A stretch of DNA of 64,000 nucleotides, from assembly GCF_049472135.1 (NCBI RefSeq), contig NZ_JBMOVV010000005.1:62001-126000 (forward strand), given 5' to 3'. The translations under genes and the position numbers were made by a program. This document shows, piece by piece, positions 43,038-51,131 of the stretch. The notes under the pieces were generated by a model. That model saw nothing but the letters and a program-made list of their open reading frames with translations. It was not told the origin of the DNA and ran no database searches. The first letter of the stretch is position 1. Every line of letters starts with the position of its first letter. The stretch comes from Arcobacter_B sp049472135. Lineage in GTDB: Bacteria > Campylobacterota > Campylobacteria > Campylobacterales > Arcobacteraceae.

Positions 43038-44318
43038 CTAAACCTCTTCAGTATTTTCTACTCTTAACATAGTTAAGTAAGGTAATTTCCCTGGTAATTG
43101 AATTTTATTAGTATTTCCACTGTGAACAGAATCTAACTCTTTATTTGTTTCAGTTAAAATCTTATTAAAGTTTACATAATAAAGACCATCTTCTTTTTTG
43201 AAGATTTTTCCAATTTCATTATCACACTCTTCAATAACTGCGCCTCTTGGAGCAAAAATCTCTACATCATCACCTGGGTAGATTTTGTATTTACACATAA
43301 AGTGTTGTTCATCTTCAGTTACTAATCCACTTACTTCATAAGAACCTTTTGACAATGCATACTCATGGTTTTGAGTTGTTGTTTTTTCAAATGGTCTATG
43401 TACTAAATAAGCATCAGTAAATCCTCTGTTTTTAGTTGTGTGTAGTTCTCTTTGATATTTTTCTGGTTTAAATTCACCTGCATAATAATCATCAATTGCT
43501 TCTCTATATGCATTAGCTGTAACTGCTGCATAGTAAGGTGATTTTGTTCTACCTTCAATTTTAAGTGAATCAACTGCACCTGAATCTAAGATTTCTTGAA
43601 TATGTGATGCTAAGTTCATATCTTTTGAATTAAAAATATAAGTTCCAACACCTGGTTCTTCTTCTAATCTAAATAGTGTATTTTGGTTTGTACTTTCTGC
43701 ATATAAAGTATATTCAAATCTACAGTCATTTGCACATGAACCTCTATTTGGTACTCTTCCTGATTGTACTGCTGATACTAAACATCTACCAGAGTATGCA
43801 AAACACATAGAACCATGTACAAAAATCTCGATTTCCATATCAGGTAAATGCTCTTTAATTTGCTTAACATCTTTAAGTGAAATTTCTCTTGCTACAACAA
43901 TTCTTTTTACACCTAAATCCCAATATACTTTTGCATCTAGATAGTTAAGTACATTTGCTTGAGTTGATAAGTGAACATCAATCTCTGGTGCAATTTCTCT
44001 ACAAAGTTTTACAACTCCTGGTGCAGCTACAATAAAACCATCTGGTTTTAATTCAGCCATTTTTTCAATATGTTTTTTAAGTAAGTCTATTTGATTATTA
44101 AAAGGGAAACCATTAATAGTTGCATATACTTTTTTACCTCTAGCATGTGCATAATCAATTCCCTCTTTAAAAGTTTCAAATGTAAACTCTTTTCCAGCTC
44201 TAATTCTTAAACTGAAGTGACTAACACCAGCATAAACAGCATCAGCACCATAGTTAATAGCAATTTTTAATTTTTCTAAATTCCCTGCGGGGGAAAGTAG
44301 CTCTACTTTTTCGCTCAT
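43038..44318 (-). CDS. U32 family peptidase / tRNA hydroxylation protein (TrhP-like)
   Basis: A 426-residue protein of the U32 family: VELLSPAGNLEKLKIAINYG opening, then FVHGSMCFAYSGRCLVSAVQ and RGSCANDCRFEY with clustered cysteines, and DLKSIEGR-like SLKIEGRTKSPYYAAVTANAY. In Gram-negative bacteria this subgroup (YegQ/TrhP) takes part in 5-hydroxyuridine formation in tRNA, and the cysteines suit an Fe-S site. A TATAAT promoter lies 52 bases upstream. Assignment to TrhP rather than another U32 paralogue is probable. Confidence 0.85.
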   Translation of the reverse strand: MSEKVELLSPAGNLEKLKIAINYGADAVYAGVSHFSLRIRAGKEFTFETFKEGIDYAHARGKKVYATINGFPFNNQIDLLKKHIEKMAELKPDGFIVAAPGVVKLCREIAPEIDVHLSTQANVLNYLDAKVYWDLGVKRIVVAREISLKDVKQIKEHLPDMEIEIFVHGSMCFAYSGRCLVSAVQSGRVPNRGSCANDCRFEYTLYAESTNQNTLFRLEEEPGVGTYIFNSKDMNLASHIQEILDSGAVDSLKIEGRTKSPYYAAVTANAYREAIDDYYAGEFKPEKYQRELHTTKNRGFTDAYLVHRPFEKTTTQNHEYALSKGSYEVSGLVTEDEQHFMCKYKIYPGDDVEIFAPRGAVIEECDNEIGKIFKKEDGLYYVNFNKILTETNKELDSVHSGNTNKIQLPGKLPYLTMLRVENTEEV

Positions 44319-44369
44319 AAAATTCCTTTAATAATATTTATCAATTGTATATATTTTCTAAAATCTGGA

Positions 44370-44375
44370 ATTATA
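44370..44375 (-). promoter_or_regulatory. -10 box of the U32-family gene
   Basis: GCTATAATTCC on the minus strand, 52 bases before the ATG, with AAAGGAA at the ribosome-binding position. Confidence 0.55.
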
Positions 44376-44416
44376 GCGAATTTTGCCATAAATATAAAAG
44401 TTAAAATTAAAAAGAA

Positions 44417-44438
44417 GGAAAGCTTTTAAAAGCTTTCC
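44417..44438 (-). terminator. Terminator at the end of the chemoreceptor gene
   Basis: A perfect 22-base palindrome (arms GGAAAGCTTTT and complement) overlapping the stop codon at 44426-44428. On the minus strand it is followed by TTCTTTTTAATTTT, a U-rich tail. Confidence 0.75.
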
Positions 44439-47266
44439 CAATCATCGTTAGAAGATGTAGTAAATGAATTCTTATTTGGAGTATCTACAAGGGCAGGTTC
44501 ATTGTTTTGTTTTGGATTATTTGTAATTATAGATTTTACATCATTCTCTTTTTTAATTTGGTCTAAAGAAGAGAATACATTTTGCATAGAGTGTTCTAAA
44601 TTTGTTGCTATATCTTTTAACCTTTGATTGTTAGTTAAATCATTAGCATTAACATCTACATACTCTTGAACTAAAGCATGAACTTTATTGTGTTCAGCTT
44701 TTAGATTAGTCCAGTTTGAAGTTTTAGTAAAAGCCTTATTTTTTGATTCTTCTTCAATTATCCATTTACCAAACTTACACTCATGTGATGTTTTTACTTT
44801 CCATGAAGTTTTAGAGCTACCTACTTTTTCAAAGTTTTCATTTTTAAATTTAATATGGTCATTTTTCAGTTCAGAGATTTTATAAACTAAATCAATATCA
44901 GCAATCTCTTCATTTGAATACTCATTAAATTGAGCTCTTTTTGCAACCTTTAGTAAACTATCAGATAAAGAACTAACTTCAATTGCAAGATTACTAATTG
45001 TAGTAGCAGAGTTTGCATTTTCTTGCGTAGCTTGGTCTAAATCATTAATAGTATCATTGATTTGAATAATTCCTTTTTCCTCTTCACTACTAGCTTGTGT
45101 AACATCTTCTATTAGTTTAATAGTTTCATATACTTTTTCATTTAATGTTGTGTAACCACTTATCATTTCATTTGCAATGTCTTTACCTTCATTTGCTTTT
45201 GAAGTAGCTTTTTCAACAATCTCTTTAATCTCTTTTGCAGCATCAGCACTTCTATTTGCAAGATTTCTTACTTCTTGGGCTACAACTGCAAATCCTTTTC
45301 CAGCTTCACCTGCTGTTGCTGCTTCAACGGCTGCATTAAGTGAAAGAATATTTGTTTGGAATGCAATTTGGTCAATTACTGTAATTGCTTCATTAATTGA
45401 ATTTACTTGCTCATCTATTTCATCCATTGATTTTGTTGTTTTAGAAGCCAATCTTTCTCCTGTAGAAGAAGATTTTTGAAGTTGAGTTGCTAAGGTTGAC
45501 ATCTTATTTACTTTTTCAACATTTGATTTAATAATTGATGTGATTTGCTCAACTGCCGCAGCTGTTTCCTCTAAAGATGCTGCTTGCTGATTTGCAGAAG
45601 AAGATAGACTAGCTGCACTTTGAGATAGAATCTTAGTATCATCATTTAACTTTTTACCACTAGCTGTAATCATAGATAAAAACTCAGATACACTTCTTCC
45701 AATTAATTTCGTACTTGAATCAATAGATGCAATAATTCCATTTGTATCAATTGCTTTACTATTTGACGAAGCTTTAAAGTTTGAGTTTCCATACTCTATT
45801 AATACATTATTTAATTTAACTAAATTCTCATTTGTTTTATCAATCATAGTATTAATAGAGTCTCTTAAACTTCTAATTTGTGGGTTAGATGAACTTTGTT
45901 CTATTTTATAAACATAAAAACCATTATTTACTTTTGTAATAACATCATCAACTTCTTTAATAACTTTTGAGTCTTCATTTGATTGATCAATTAGTTTTTT
46001 AATATATTTATTAAAACTTGAAACTAATTTTCCAAACTCATCCTTAGAATCAAGCGTAATTTGCTCACTTTTAGAATTAGGATCACTCATTTTTAAAATT
46101 GCATCATTTAAGTTATCTATAGGCTTAACAATCGTTCTTCTTACAAAATATGAGTAAATCAAATACATAACTACAATTGCTATTAAAGAAAATATTACTA
46201 TATTTTTAATAATTTCATTTATCTCATTTTTTGTTTTTTCTTTCATCTTTATAATATCAGCTTCAATATCATCAACATAAGCACCTGTTCCTATTACCCA
46301 TCCCCAAGGCTCAAATAACTGAACATAAGAAAATTTTCTTTGTGGTTTATCAAATCCTGGCTTTGGCCATAAATAAGGAACCATTCCACCATTTTGATTC
46401 TTTGTTGAAGCTTCTACAAACTCTTTAAATAAGTACTTACCATCTTTATCTGTTATATTTGATAAATCCTTACCATCTAAACTTGGTTTAATAGGATGCA
46501 TTACCATTTTTGGATGAGTATCGTTTATCCAAAAGTATCCATTTTTACCATATCTCATTTTATTTATAGTAGCTAAAGCTTCTTTTTTTATTTTTGCTGA
46601 TACATCATCTACATAAGCACCTGTTCCTACAACCCAATTAAAAGGTTTAAATAGTTTTACATAAGAAACTTTTGGCTGGGGCTTTTCAAAACCAGGTTTA
46701 GGCCATACATAATCTACAAAACCATCACCATTTGATTTTGCAACACTTGCAAACTCTTTGAATATTTGTTTTCCACCCTTGTCTTTATACTCATAAAGGT
46801 TTTTACCATTTAATTGAGGCTTTATAGGATGCATTACAATAACAGCATCTGTATCATTAATCCAGAAGTATCCATTTTTACCATACCTAGACTCTTCAAC
46901 AATAGTTTTTAATCTAAGTTTTAATTCTTCTTGAGAGAGAGTATTTTTATGTTTTTCATATTCCCCATTTAATATTGAGAAAATAAAGTCAGTTTGATCT
47001 TTTAGATGATCTTGCACTTCTAATTTAATCTTATCTATTGAAGTTCTTTTATGATAAGCATTTACGGTTTTCATAGCTAAAGAAACATAGTTCTTTAATT
47101 CTTCTTCTTTTTTAGCAAAAGCCTCTTCTTGATACTTTTGCATATTCTGCTTGGAAAACTTGTTAATTGAATAAATTGATTCAATAGCCACAACACTTGA
47201 AACAACCAAAATTGTAAATAAAGCAAGCATTAATAGCTTTGCTTTAATCGTTAAATTCGAAAACAT
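44426..47266 (-). CDS. Methyl-accepting chemotaxis protein with two Cache repeats and CZB domain
   Basis: A 946-residue receptor. TM1 is at about 8-28, then a periplasmic region with two similar Cache-type repeats (RYGKNGYFWINDT at 127-139 and 238-250, each followed by MHPIKPxLxGKxL and WVxGTGAYVDD). TM2 is at about 355-373, then HAMP, then the signalling hairpin (IAFQTNILSLNAAVEAATAG). After it comes a CZB zinc-binding domain (DHIKFKNENFEKV, HECKFGKWI, AEHNKVH give the His/Cys/His/His set). The protein ends in DWESF, like the xWxxF tether for CheR/CheB. Ligand unknown; Cache repeats of this type often sense carboxylates, and CZB domains are reported to sense zinc or oxidants. Confidence 0.92.
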   Translation of the reverse strand: MFSNLTIKAKLLMLALFTILVVSSVVAIESIYSINKFSKQNMQKYQEEAFAKKEEELKNYVSLAMKTVNAYHKRTSIDKIKLEVQDHLKDQTDFIFSILNGEYEKHKNTLSQEELKLRLKTIVEESRYGKNGYFWINDTDAVIVMHPIKPQLNGKNLYEYKDKGGKQIFKEFASVAKSNGDGFVDYVWPKPGFEKPQPKVSYVKLFKPFNWVVGTGAYVDDVSAKIKKEALATINKMRYGKNGYFWINDTHPKMVMHPIKPSLDGKDLSNITDKDGKYLFKEFVEASTKNQNGGMVPYLWPKPGFDKPQRKFSYVQLFEPWGWVIGTGAYVDDIEADIIKMKEKTKNEINEIIKNIVIFSLIAIVVMYLIYSYFVRRTIVKPIDNLNDAILKMSDPNSKSEQITLDSKDEFGKLVSSFNKYIKKLIDQSNEDSKVIKEVDDVITKVNNGFYVYKIEQSSSNPQIRSLRDSINTMIDKTNENLVKLNNVLIEYGNSNFKASSNSKAIDTNGIIASIDSSTKLIGRSVSEFLSMITASGKKLNDDTKILSQSAASLSSSANQQAASLEETAAAVEQITSIIKSNVEKVNKMSTLATQLQKSSSTGERLASKTTKSMDEIDEQVNSINEAITVIDQIAFQTNILSLNAAVEAATAGEAGKGFAVVAQEVRNLANRSADAAKEIKEIVEKATSKANEGKDIANEMISGYTTLNEKVYETIKLIEDVTQASSEEEKGIIQINDTINDLDQATQENANSATTISNLAIEVSSLSDSLLKVAKRAQFNEYSNEEIADIDLVYKISELKNDHIKFKNENFEKVGSSKTSWKVKTSHECKFGKWIIEEESKNKAFTKTSNWTNLKAEHNKVHALVQEYVDVNANDLTNNQRLKDIATNLEHSMQNVFSSLDQIKKENDVKSIITNNPKQNNEPALVDTPNKNSFTTSSNDDWESF

Positions 47267-47277
47267 GAACCACCCTT

Positions 47278-47297
47278 ATTATAAACTAGTTTATAAT
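47278..47297. promoter_or_regulatory. 20-base palindrome overlapping the chemoreceptor promoter
   Basis: A perfect palindrome (ATTATAAACT and its complement with no spacer), covering the -10 box and probable start point of the chemoreceptor gene, 12-31 bases ahead of the ATG. An operator, or a hairpin at the 5' end of the mRNA. Confidence 0.45.
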
Positions 47298-47322
47298 AGC
47301 CTCTAAAATAATAAAATGTCAA
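47293..47322 (-). promoter_or_regulatory. Promoter of the chemoreceptor gene
   Basis: On the minus strand TTGACA (47317-47322) and TATTAT (47293-47298) are separated by 18 bases, the clearest -35/-10 pair in the window. Confidence 0.65.
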
Positions 47323-47335
47323 GTTTATCTATATC

Positions 47336-48493
47336 TTATTCTAAAATATTTTCAAAATCTTTTACTACCGTTAAGTCAATTTTGTTATTTGAAGCCATAC
47401 CTTTCATTATTTCAATAGTTTTATTATGAGAATAAGCTTCTCTATAAGGTTTATTTGCAATTAGAGAACTATAAATAATTGCACAAGATAAAACTCTTTC
47501 TTTTAAACTTAAGTCTTTTGCTTCAAAAGAGTATGGATAACCTTTACCATCAAGTGTTTCTTGAACTTTACTAGCCCAAATACTAATATCATTAAAACCT
47601 ATGATGTTACTTAAAAACTTTTTATTATAATATGGGTAAGACTTTACTAATTCATACTCGTAATCTTCTAGTCTATTTTTCTTATTTAATATTGATGAAG
47701 GTATAGTAAATTTACCTAATTTACTTAAAGATGCTGTTATTAATAGAGTCATTTTATCTTTATACTCAAATCCATAATAATCTACAACTTTCTCTAAAAT
47801 AACTAAAAGCTCACTGTTCTTTGAATCTATTTTATCAAAGATACAAGTTATATCTAGAAGCTCATCAAAATTTAATACTTTTGAGTAGTCAAGTAAGTTT
47901 GAAAAGATGAAAAAAAGTATCTCATTTTCATTTTGTAAATCTAACCAAAAACTTGTATTAGCACTATATTTTAAAAAGTAGTTTGCAAACTCTTCTTTAA
48001 AAAGAACTCCTGAATTTGTCTTGATAAATTCATTTATCTTTTTAATATTTTCCAAACTATTATTTGATAAATCAAAATTAATATCTAATAAGTTTGCAAA
48101 AGATAAAATTTGAGAAAATAGTGGTATCTCATCATTTTTTAAACCAAAAACACCACTTCCATCTATCTTTTCATGACTATATTTTAAAATATAATTTTTC
48201 TGATTTTGAAAAGGCAACTTATCACAGTACTCTTGAGATAGTTCACAAAACTCTTTTGAAATACTCTTTGATTCATATAAACCTAAATTAGCACAAAGAC
48301 TATATGCACATAAATCAAATTTATCTTCATTAGATAAATTTAATTCATTTGCGATTTTCAAACTAATATAAGCAACTCTTTTAGAATGCCCTAAAGATGT
48401 ATTTAAATACTCTTTTGCCTTATAATCAAGAGCATTTGAAATAGATAGCAAAAAGTTATTTAGATTAAATACAATTTGTGTTTTTTTATTCAT
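47336..48493 (-). CDS. Protein with two degenerate HD-GYP domains
   Basis: A 385-residue soluble protein. Residues ~30-135 look like an HD-GYP domain (GHSKRVAYISLKIANELNLS, HEKIDGSG at 107-114), but the HD dyad is replaced: SLCANLG stands where LLHDIGK is expected. Residues ~240-375 look like a second copy (SLSKLGKFTIPSSILNK at 255-271 and VQETLDGKGYP at 310-320), again without HD and with VQE for HHE. HD-GYP enzymes hydrolyse cyclic di-GMP; both copies here lack metal ligands, so catalysis is unlikely and a binding or regulatory role is more probable. It precedes the chemoreceptor by 69 bases and has its own start after AGGA. Confidence 0.7.
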   Translation of the reverse strand: MNKKTQIVFNLNNFLLSISNALDYKAKEYLNTSLGHSKRVAYISLKIANELNLSNEDKFDLCAYSLCANLGLYESKSISKEFCELSQEYCDKLPFQNQKNYILKYSHEKIDGSGVFGLKNDEIPLFSQILSFANLLDINFDLSNNSLENIKKINEFIKTNSGVLFKEEFANYFLKYSANTSFWLDLQNENEILFFIFSNLLDYSKVLNFDELLDITCIFDKIDSKNSELLVILEKVVDYYGFEYKDKMTLLITASLSKLGKFTIPSSILNKKNRLEDYEYELVKSYPYYNKKFLSNIIGFNDISIWASKVQETLDGKGYPYSFEAKDLSLKERVLSCAIIYSSLIANKPYREAYSHNKTIEIMKGMASNNKIDLTVVKDFENILE

Positions 48494-48535
48494 GGTAAGA
48501 TTTCCTAAGATTGAATTTTATTTTTGTAAAAGGAG

Positions 48536-48563
48536 AAAAAAAGACTCAATTGAGTCTTTTTTT
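48536..48563 (-). terminator. Terminator after the sox-cluster hydrolase
   Basis: A perfect palindrome with arms of 14 bases including the A/T runs (AAGACTCAA core), overlapping the hydrolase stop codon at 48562-48564 and followed by a run of U on the minus strand. It closes the last unit of the sox cluster. Confidence 0.85.
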
Positions 48564-49344
48564 ATTGTTCAAGTAGTTCTGTTATTGCTTCAACTGATGT
48601 ATCATGCATATCTAAATCAAGATGTGGTGCACCTTTTACCTCAATTAGCTTAACTAATAATCCTTTATCTTTTGCTAATTTATAAAAGCTTTTTGTAACT
48701 TCTGGTTTAGAGATTTTATCTTCAGTACCATAAATAAGTAAAATCTTAGTTTCTTTTGAAATGTCATCAATTACATCAATAGCAGAAATCAAATCTTTAG
48801 CATCTGATACTTCATGAATATCATATCTTCCACCAGCTAAAGCAATATTATTTATTAACTCTGGGTATAAACCTGTAATAGTTGCTCCAATCATTGCACC
48901 TGCAGAGTGACCAATAAAGTTTATAGTCTCAACATCATACTTTTCTTTAAGTTTTTGTATAACTTTTGCAACAAACTCAACATACTCTCTTTTTGCTGCT
49001 AAATTTTTAATTTCATCATTATCTAAACTTGGAAAGCTATTAGTTGTTGAATTAGAGTAACCTGGTAATGCTATTGCTACTGTTGTAAAATCAGTAATCA
49101 TATTTAATGATTCAGCAAAAGGTGCATATCTTCCTAAAGTATTTGTTCCCCTATCCCATGTTCCATGTAAAATAATATTTAAAGTATCACTATCTTCTGT
49201 TTTTGTGATAGCAAGCTGTAAACACTCTTTTCCAACGTATAAATAATTCTCACCTTTTTTATTACAGTTTTCTTCATTCGCATGTAAAAAACTTGCTAAA
49301 AATGCTATTAAAAATGCTGTTTTAAAAAATCTTTTTCCAATCAT
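48562..49344 (-). CDS. Secreted alpha/beta hydrolase in the sox cluster
   Basis: A 260-residue protein (ATG 49344, after AAGGA). The signal peptide is AFLIAFLASFLHA, cutting before NEENC. The alpha/beta hydrolase fold shows ILHGTWDRGTN (oxyanion side), the nucleophile elbow GHSAG (~150), an acid in ILLIYGTEDKIS and a C-terminal His in GAPHLDLD, a complete catalytic triad. Substrate is unknown. It is last in the sox-associated unit after the DsrE-like gene (10-15-base gap), so a role on a sulfur compound is possible but only by position. Confidence 0.8.
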   Translation of the reverse strand: MIGKRFFKTAFLIAFLASFLHANEENCNKKGENYLYVGKECLQLAITKTEDSDTLNIILHGTWDRGTNTLGRYAPFAESLNMITDFTTVAIALPGYSNSTTNSFPSLDNDEIKNLAAKREYVEFVAKVIQKLKEKYDVETINFIGHSAGAMIGATITGLYPELINNIALAGGRYDIHEVSDAKDLISAIDVIDDISKETKILLIYGTEDKISKPEVTKSFYKLAKDKGLLVKLIEVKGAPHLDLDMHDTSVEAITELLEQ

Positions 49345-49359
49345 AATCAATTCCTTTAA

Positions 49360-49797
49360 TTAATAAGCTATTATTCCAATATATCCATCAACTTGTCTTT
49401 CAATTAGTTCAACAATTCCTGCTTGAACAAACTCAACATCATCAATAAAGTCTTCTTTAGTCCACTTCATAGTTTCCATTGTGTTTTTACACACAATAAA
49501 TTCAACATCATACTCCATTAAAGAGTTTATTCTACTAAGTGTCTTTGCATCATAATCTTTCTTTAAAGCTCTAACACCATTACCATAAGCAATTACAACA
49601 ACCTTTAAAGACTCACTAGGATACTCTTTTAAAATATTATAAATCGTACTTAGATTATGATTTACCTTTCCTAATTCTGAATCATATAATTGAATAGCAA
49701 CTTTTCTTGGATTCTCAAAGCTAGGTTTTGGATCACTGAAAGTTGATTGAGCATAAGTAAAAATACTTAAAAATAAAATTAACACTATTTTTTTCAT
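49360..49797 (-). CDS. Secreted DsrE-family protein
   Basis: A 145-residue protein with signal peptide MKKIVLILFLSIFTYA and a DsrE/F-type fold (VAIQLYDSELGKVNHNLSTI, VVVIAYGNGVRAL, FIVCKNTMETMKW). DsrE-like proteins transfer or sense sulfane sulfur through a conserved cysteine; the single cysteine here (FIVCKN) is at the usual place. Export puts it in the periplasm with the Sox proteins. It is between the MOSC and hydrolase genes. Confidence 0.82.
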   Translation of the reverse strand: MKKIVLILFLSIFTYAQSTFSDPKPSFENPRKVAIQLYDSELGKVNHNLSTIYNILKEYPSESLKVVVIAYGNGVRALKKDYDAKTLSRINSLMEYDVEFIVCKNTMETMKWTKEDFIDDVEFVQAGIVELIERQVDGYIGIIAY

Positions 49798-49807
49798 AAA
49801 AATCCTT

Positions 49808-50248
49808 TTATATTTTCTCTACAGTCATATCTTTTTTAACAATACCACTTTTTATAATTTTACAGTATAACCCTCTACAATCTTTTACAATTACAGGAAG
49901 TTCTTTACTAAATACTGCTAAGTGATTACATATAGTACATTTTTGAGTTACCTCAACAACTGAATCACCTATTTTAAATTTTGAACCTATTTCATAATCC
50001 TGAGGATTAAAATCTAAAAGAATATTTTCACCTAAACTACCCTCTTCTAATTCTATTTCATTATCTAATGCTATTTTATATGAAGGTAAACCTACAATCA
50101 TTACAGTACTATCTAAATCTTTATTTGCAAACTTATCAAATTCAATACCATAACCTTCAATTAAATTTAACTCATTAACCATAGGTCTAGGTGAACCACT
50201 TTCACCTTTTTTTGCACTAAAAGTATTAATTACTTTTCCTAAACTCAT
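49808..50248 (-). CDS. MOSC-domain protein
   Basis: A 146-residue protein with the MOSC (molybdenum cofactor sulfurase C-terminal) pattern: LIEGYGIEFDKFANKD, EGSLGENILLDFNP, and a Cys-rich C-terminal half (CTICNHL, CRGLYCKI). MOSC domains carry sulfur on cysteine or bind molybdenum cofactor. SoxC in this cluster needs a molybdenum cofactor, so a maturation role is an attractive inference. No signal peptide is present, so it is cytosolic. It overlaps the upstream gene by one base. Confidence 0.85.
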   Translation of the reverse strand: MSLGKVINTFSAKKGESGSPRPMVNELNLIEGYGIEFDKFANKDLDSTVMIVGLPSYKIALDNEIELEEGSLGENILLDFNPQDYEIGSKFKIGDSVVEVTQKCTICNHLAVFSKELPVIVKDCRGLYCKIIKSGIVKKDMTVEKI

Positions 50249-51036
50249 TATAAATTTTCCTTTAATATTTCAATGAAATCTTTTTTTACCCATGCTCCTG
50301 GATATATATTTAAAAGTTTACCATCTTGTGTTAAAATAAAAAAGGTAGGAGTCATTCCTTTAAACTTTTTTTTCAAATCAAAAGGAAGTTTAACAAAATC
50401 AACATCTACTTCAATAAAAATATAATCTTCATTGATTTTCTCTTGAATTTCATCTAAATCAAGAACTTCTCTTTTCATTTTTTTACAAAAATAACAACTT
50501 TGAGAAGTTGCATAAACAATAAAATGTTTACCTTGTTCTTGAGCTTCTTTAATTAACTCTTTTTCATCATATTTTTTATCTAATATTTTTACTGCTGAAG
50601 GAGTATTTTTTAATCTGTTTTTCTTATATTCCATAAAATAGAATGCTAGATTAGTTGCTTCTTCATCAGAAATACTCATAGGCTCTTTTTTCTTATAATA
50701 CTTTCTAACATGAACATCACAAATACTATTATTTATATCAGGATTAGATAAATACTCTTTTAAGTACTCTTCAATTTCAATAACTCTCATTTCAGGGTCA
50801 TTTGGATCACCGATTTTTCTAGAACTTTCCATTATAGCCCAAGCAAGCATATTTACAGTAGGCACTTCTAAATTTAATAGTTCATTATTTCGTTGAAAAT
50901 AATTCTCTTTTAATTTTGAGAAAGAGATATATCCCTTATGACAACTTGCACATTTAGTATCAAATATCTCTTTGCCTTTTATGTAATCTGCATTTAAAAT
51001 ATTTATAATAAATAAAAATGCTAATAAAATTCTCAT
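50248..51036 (-). CDS. soxW: Cytochrome c-thioredoxin fusion (SoxW-like)
   Basis: A 262-residue exported protein (ATG 51036 after AGAGGA; signal peptide MRILLAFLFIINILNA). Residues 25-145 form a small c-type cytochrome with haem motif CASCH (29-33). Residues 150-262 form a thioredoxin fold with redox pair CYFC (181-184), cis-Pro P230 and the ending FFILTQDGKLLNIYPGAW. SoxW is the periplasmic thioredoxin that keeps SoxY reduced; here it carries its own haem domain. It follows soxB with a terminator between. Confidence 0.85.
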   Translation of the reverse strand: MRILLAFLFIINILNADYIKGKEIFDTKCASCHKGYISFSKLKENYFQRNNELLNLEVPTVNMLAWAIMESSRKIGDPNDPEMRVIEIEEYLKEYLSNPDINNSICDVHVRKYYKKKEPMSISDEEATNLAFYFMEYKKNRLKNTPSAVKILDKKYDEKELIKEAQEQGKHFIVYATSQSCYFCKKMKREVLDLDEIQEKINEDYIFIEVDVDFVKLPFDLKKKFKGMTPTFFILTQDGKLLNIYPGAWVKKDFIEILKENL

Positions 51037-51049
51037 TATTTTTCCTCTA

Positions 51050-51094
51050 TTCAATTTAATAAACCTCTTAAATAAAGAGACTTATTAAATTGAA
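51050..51094 (-). promoter_or_regulatory. Long leader hairpin upstream of the cytochrome-thioredoxin gene
   Basis: Arms of 13 bases (TTCAATTTAATAA at 51050-51062 and complement at 51082-51094) with an inner CTCTT/AAGAG stem, lying between the soxB terminator and the ribosome-binding site of the next gene. It may act as a second terminator or as an mRNA stabiliser. Confidence 0.4.
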
Positions 51095-51122
51095 AAAGTA
51101 TAAAGAGTAATCTTTATACTTT
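51095..51122 (-). terminator. Terminator after soxB
   Basis: Perfect 12-base arms (AAAGTATAAAGA and complement) with a 4-base loop, then a run of U on the minus strand, directly after the soxB stop codon at 51132. Confidence 0.75.
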
Positions 51123-51131
51123 ATTCAATAA

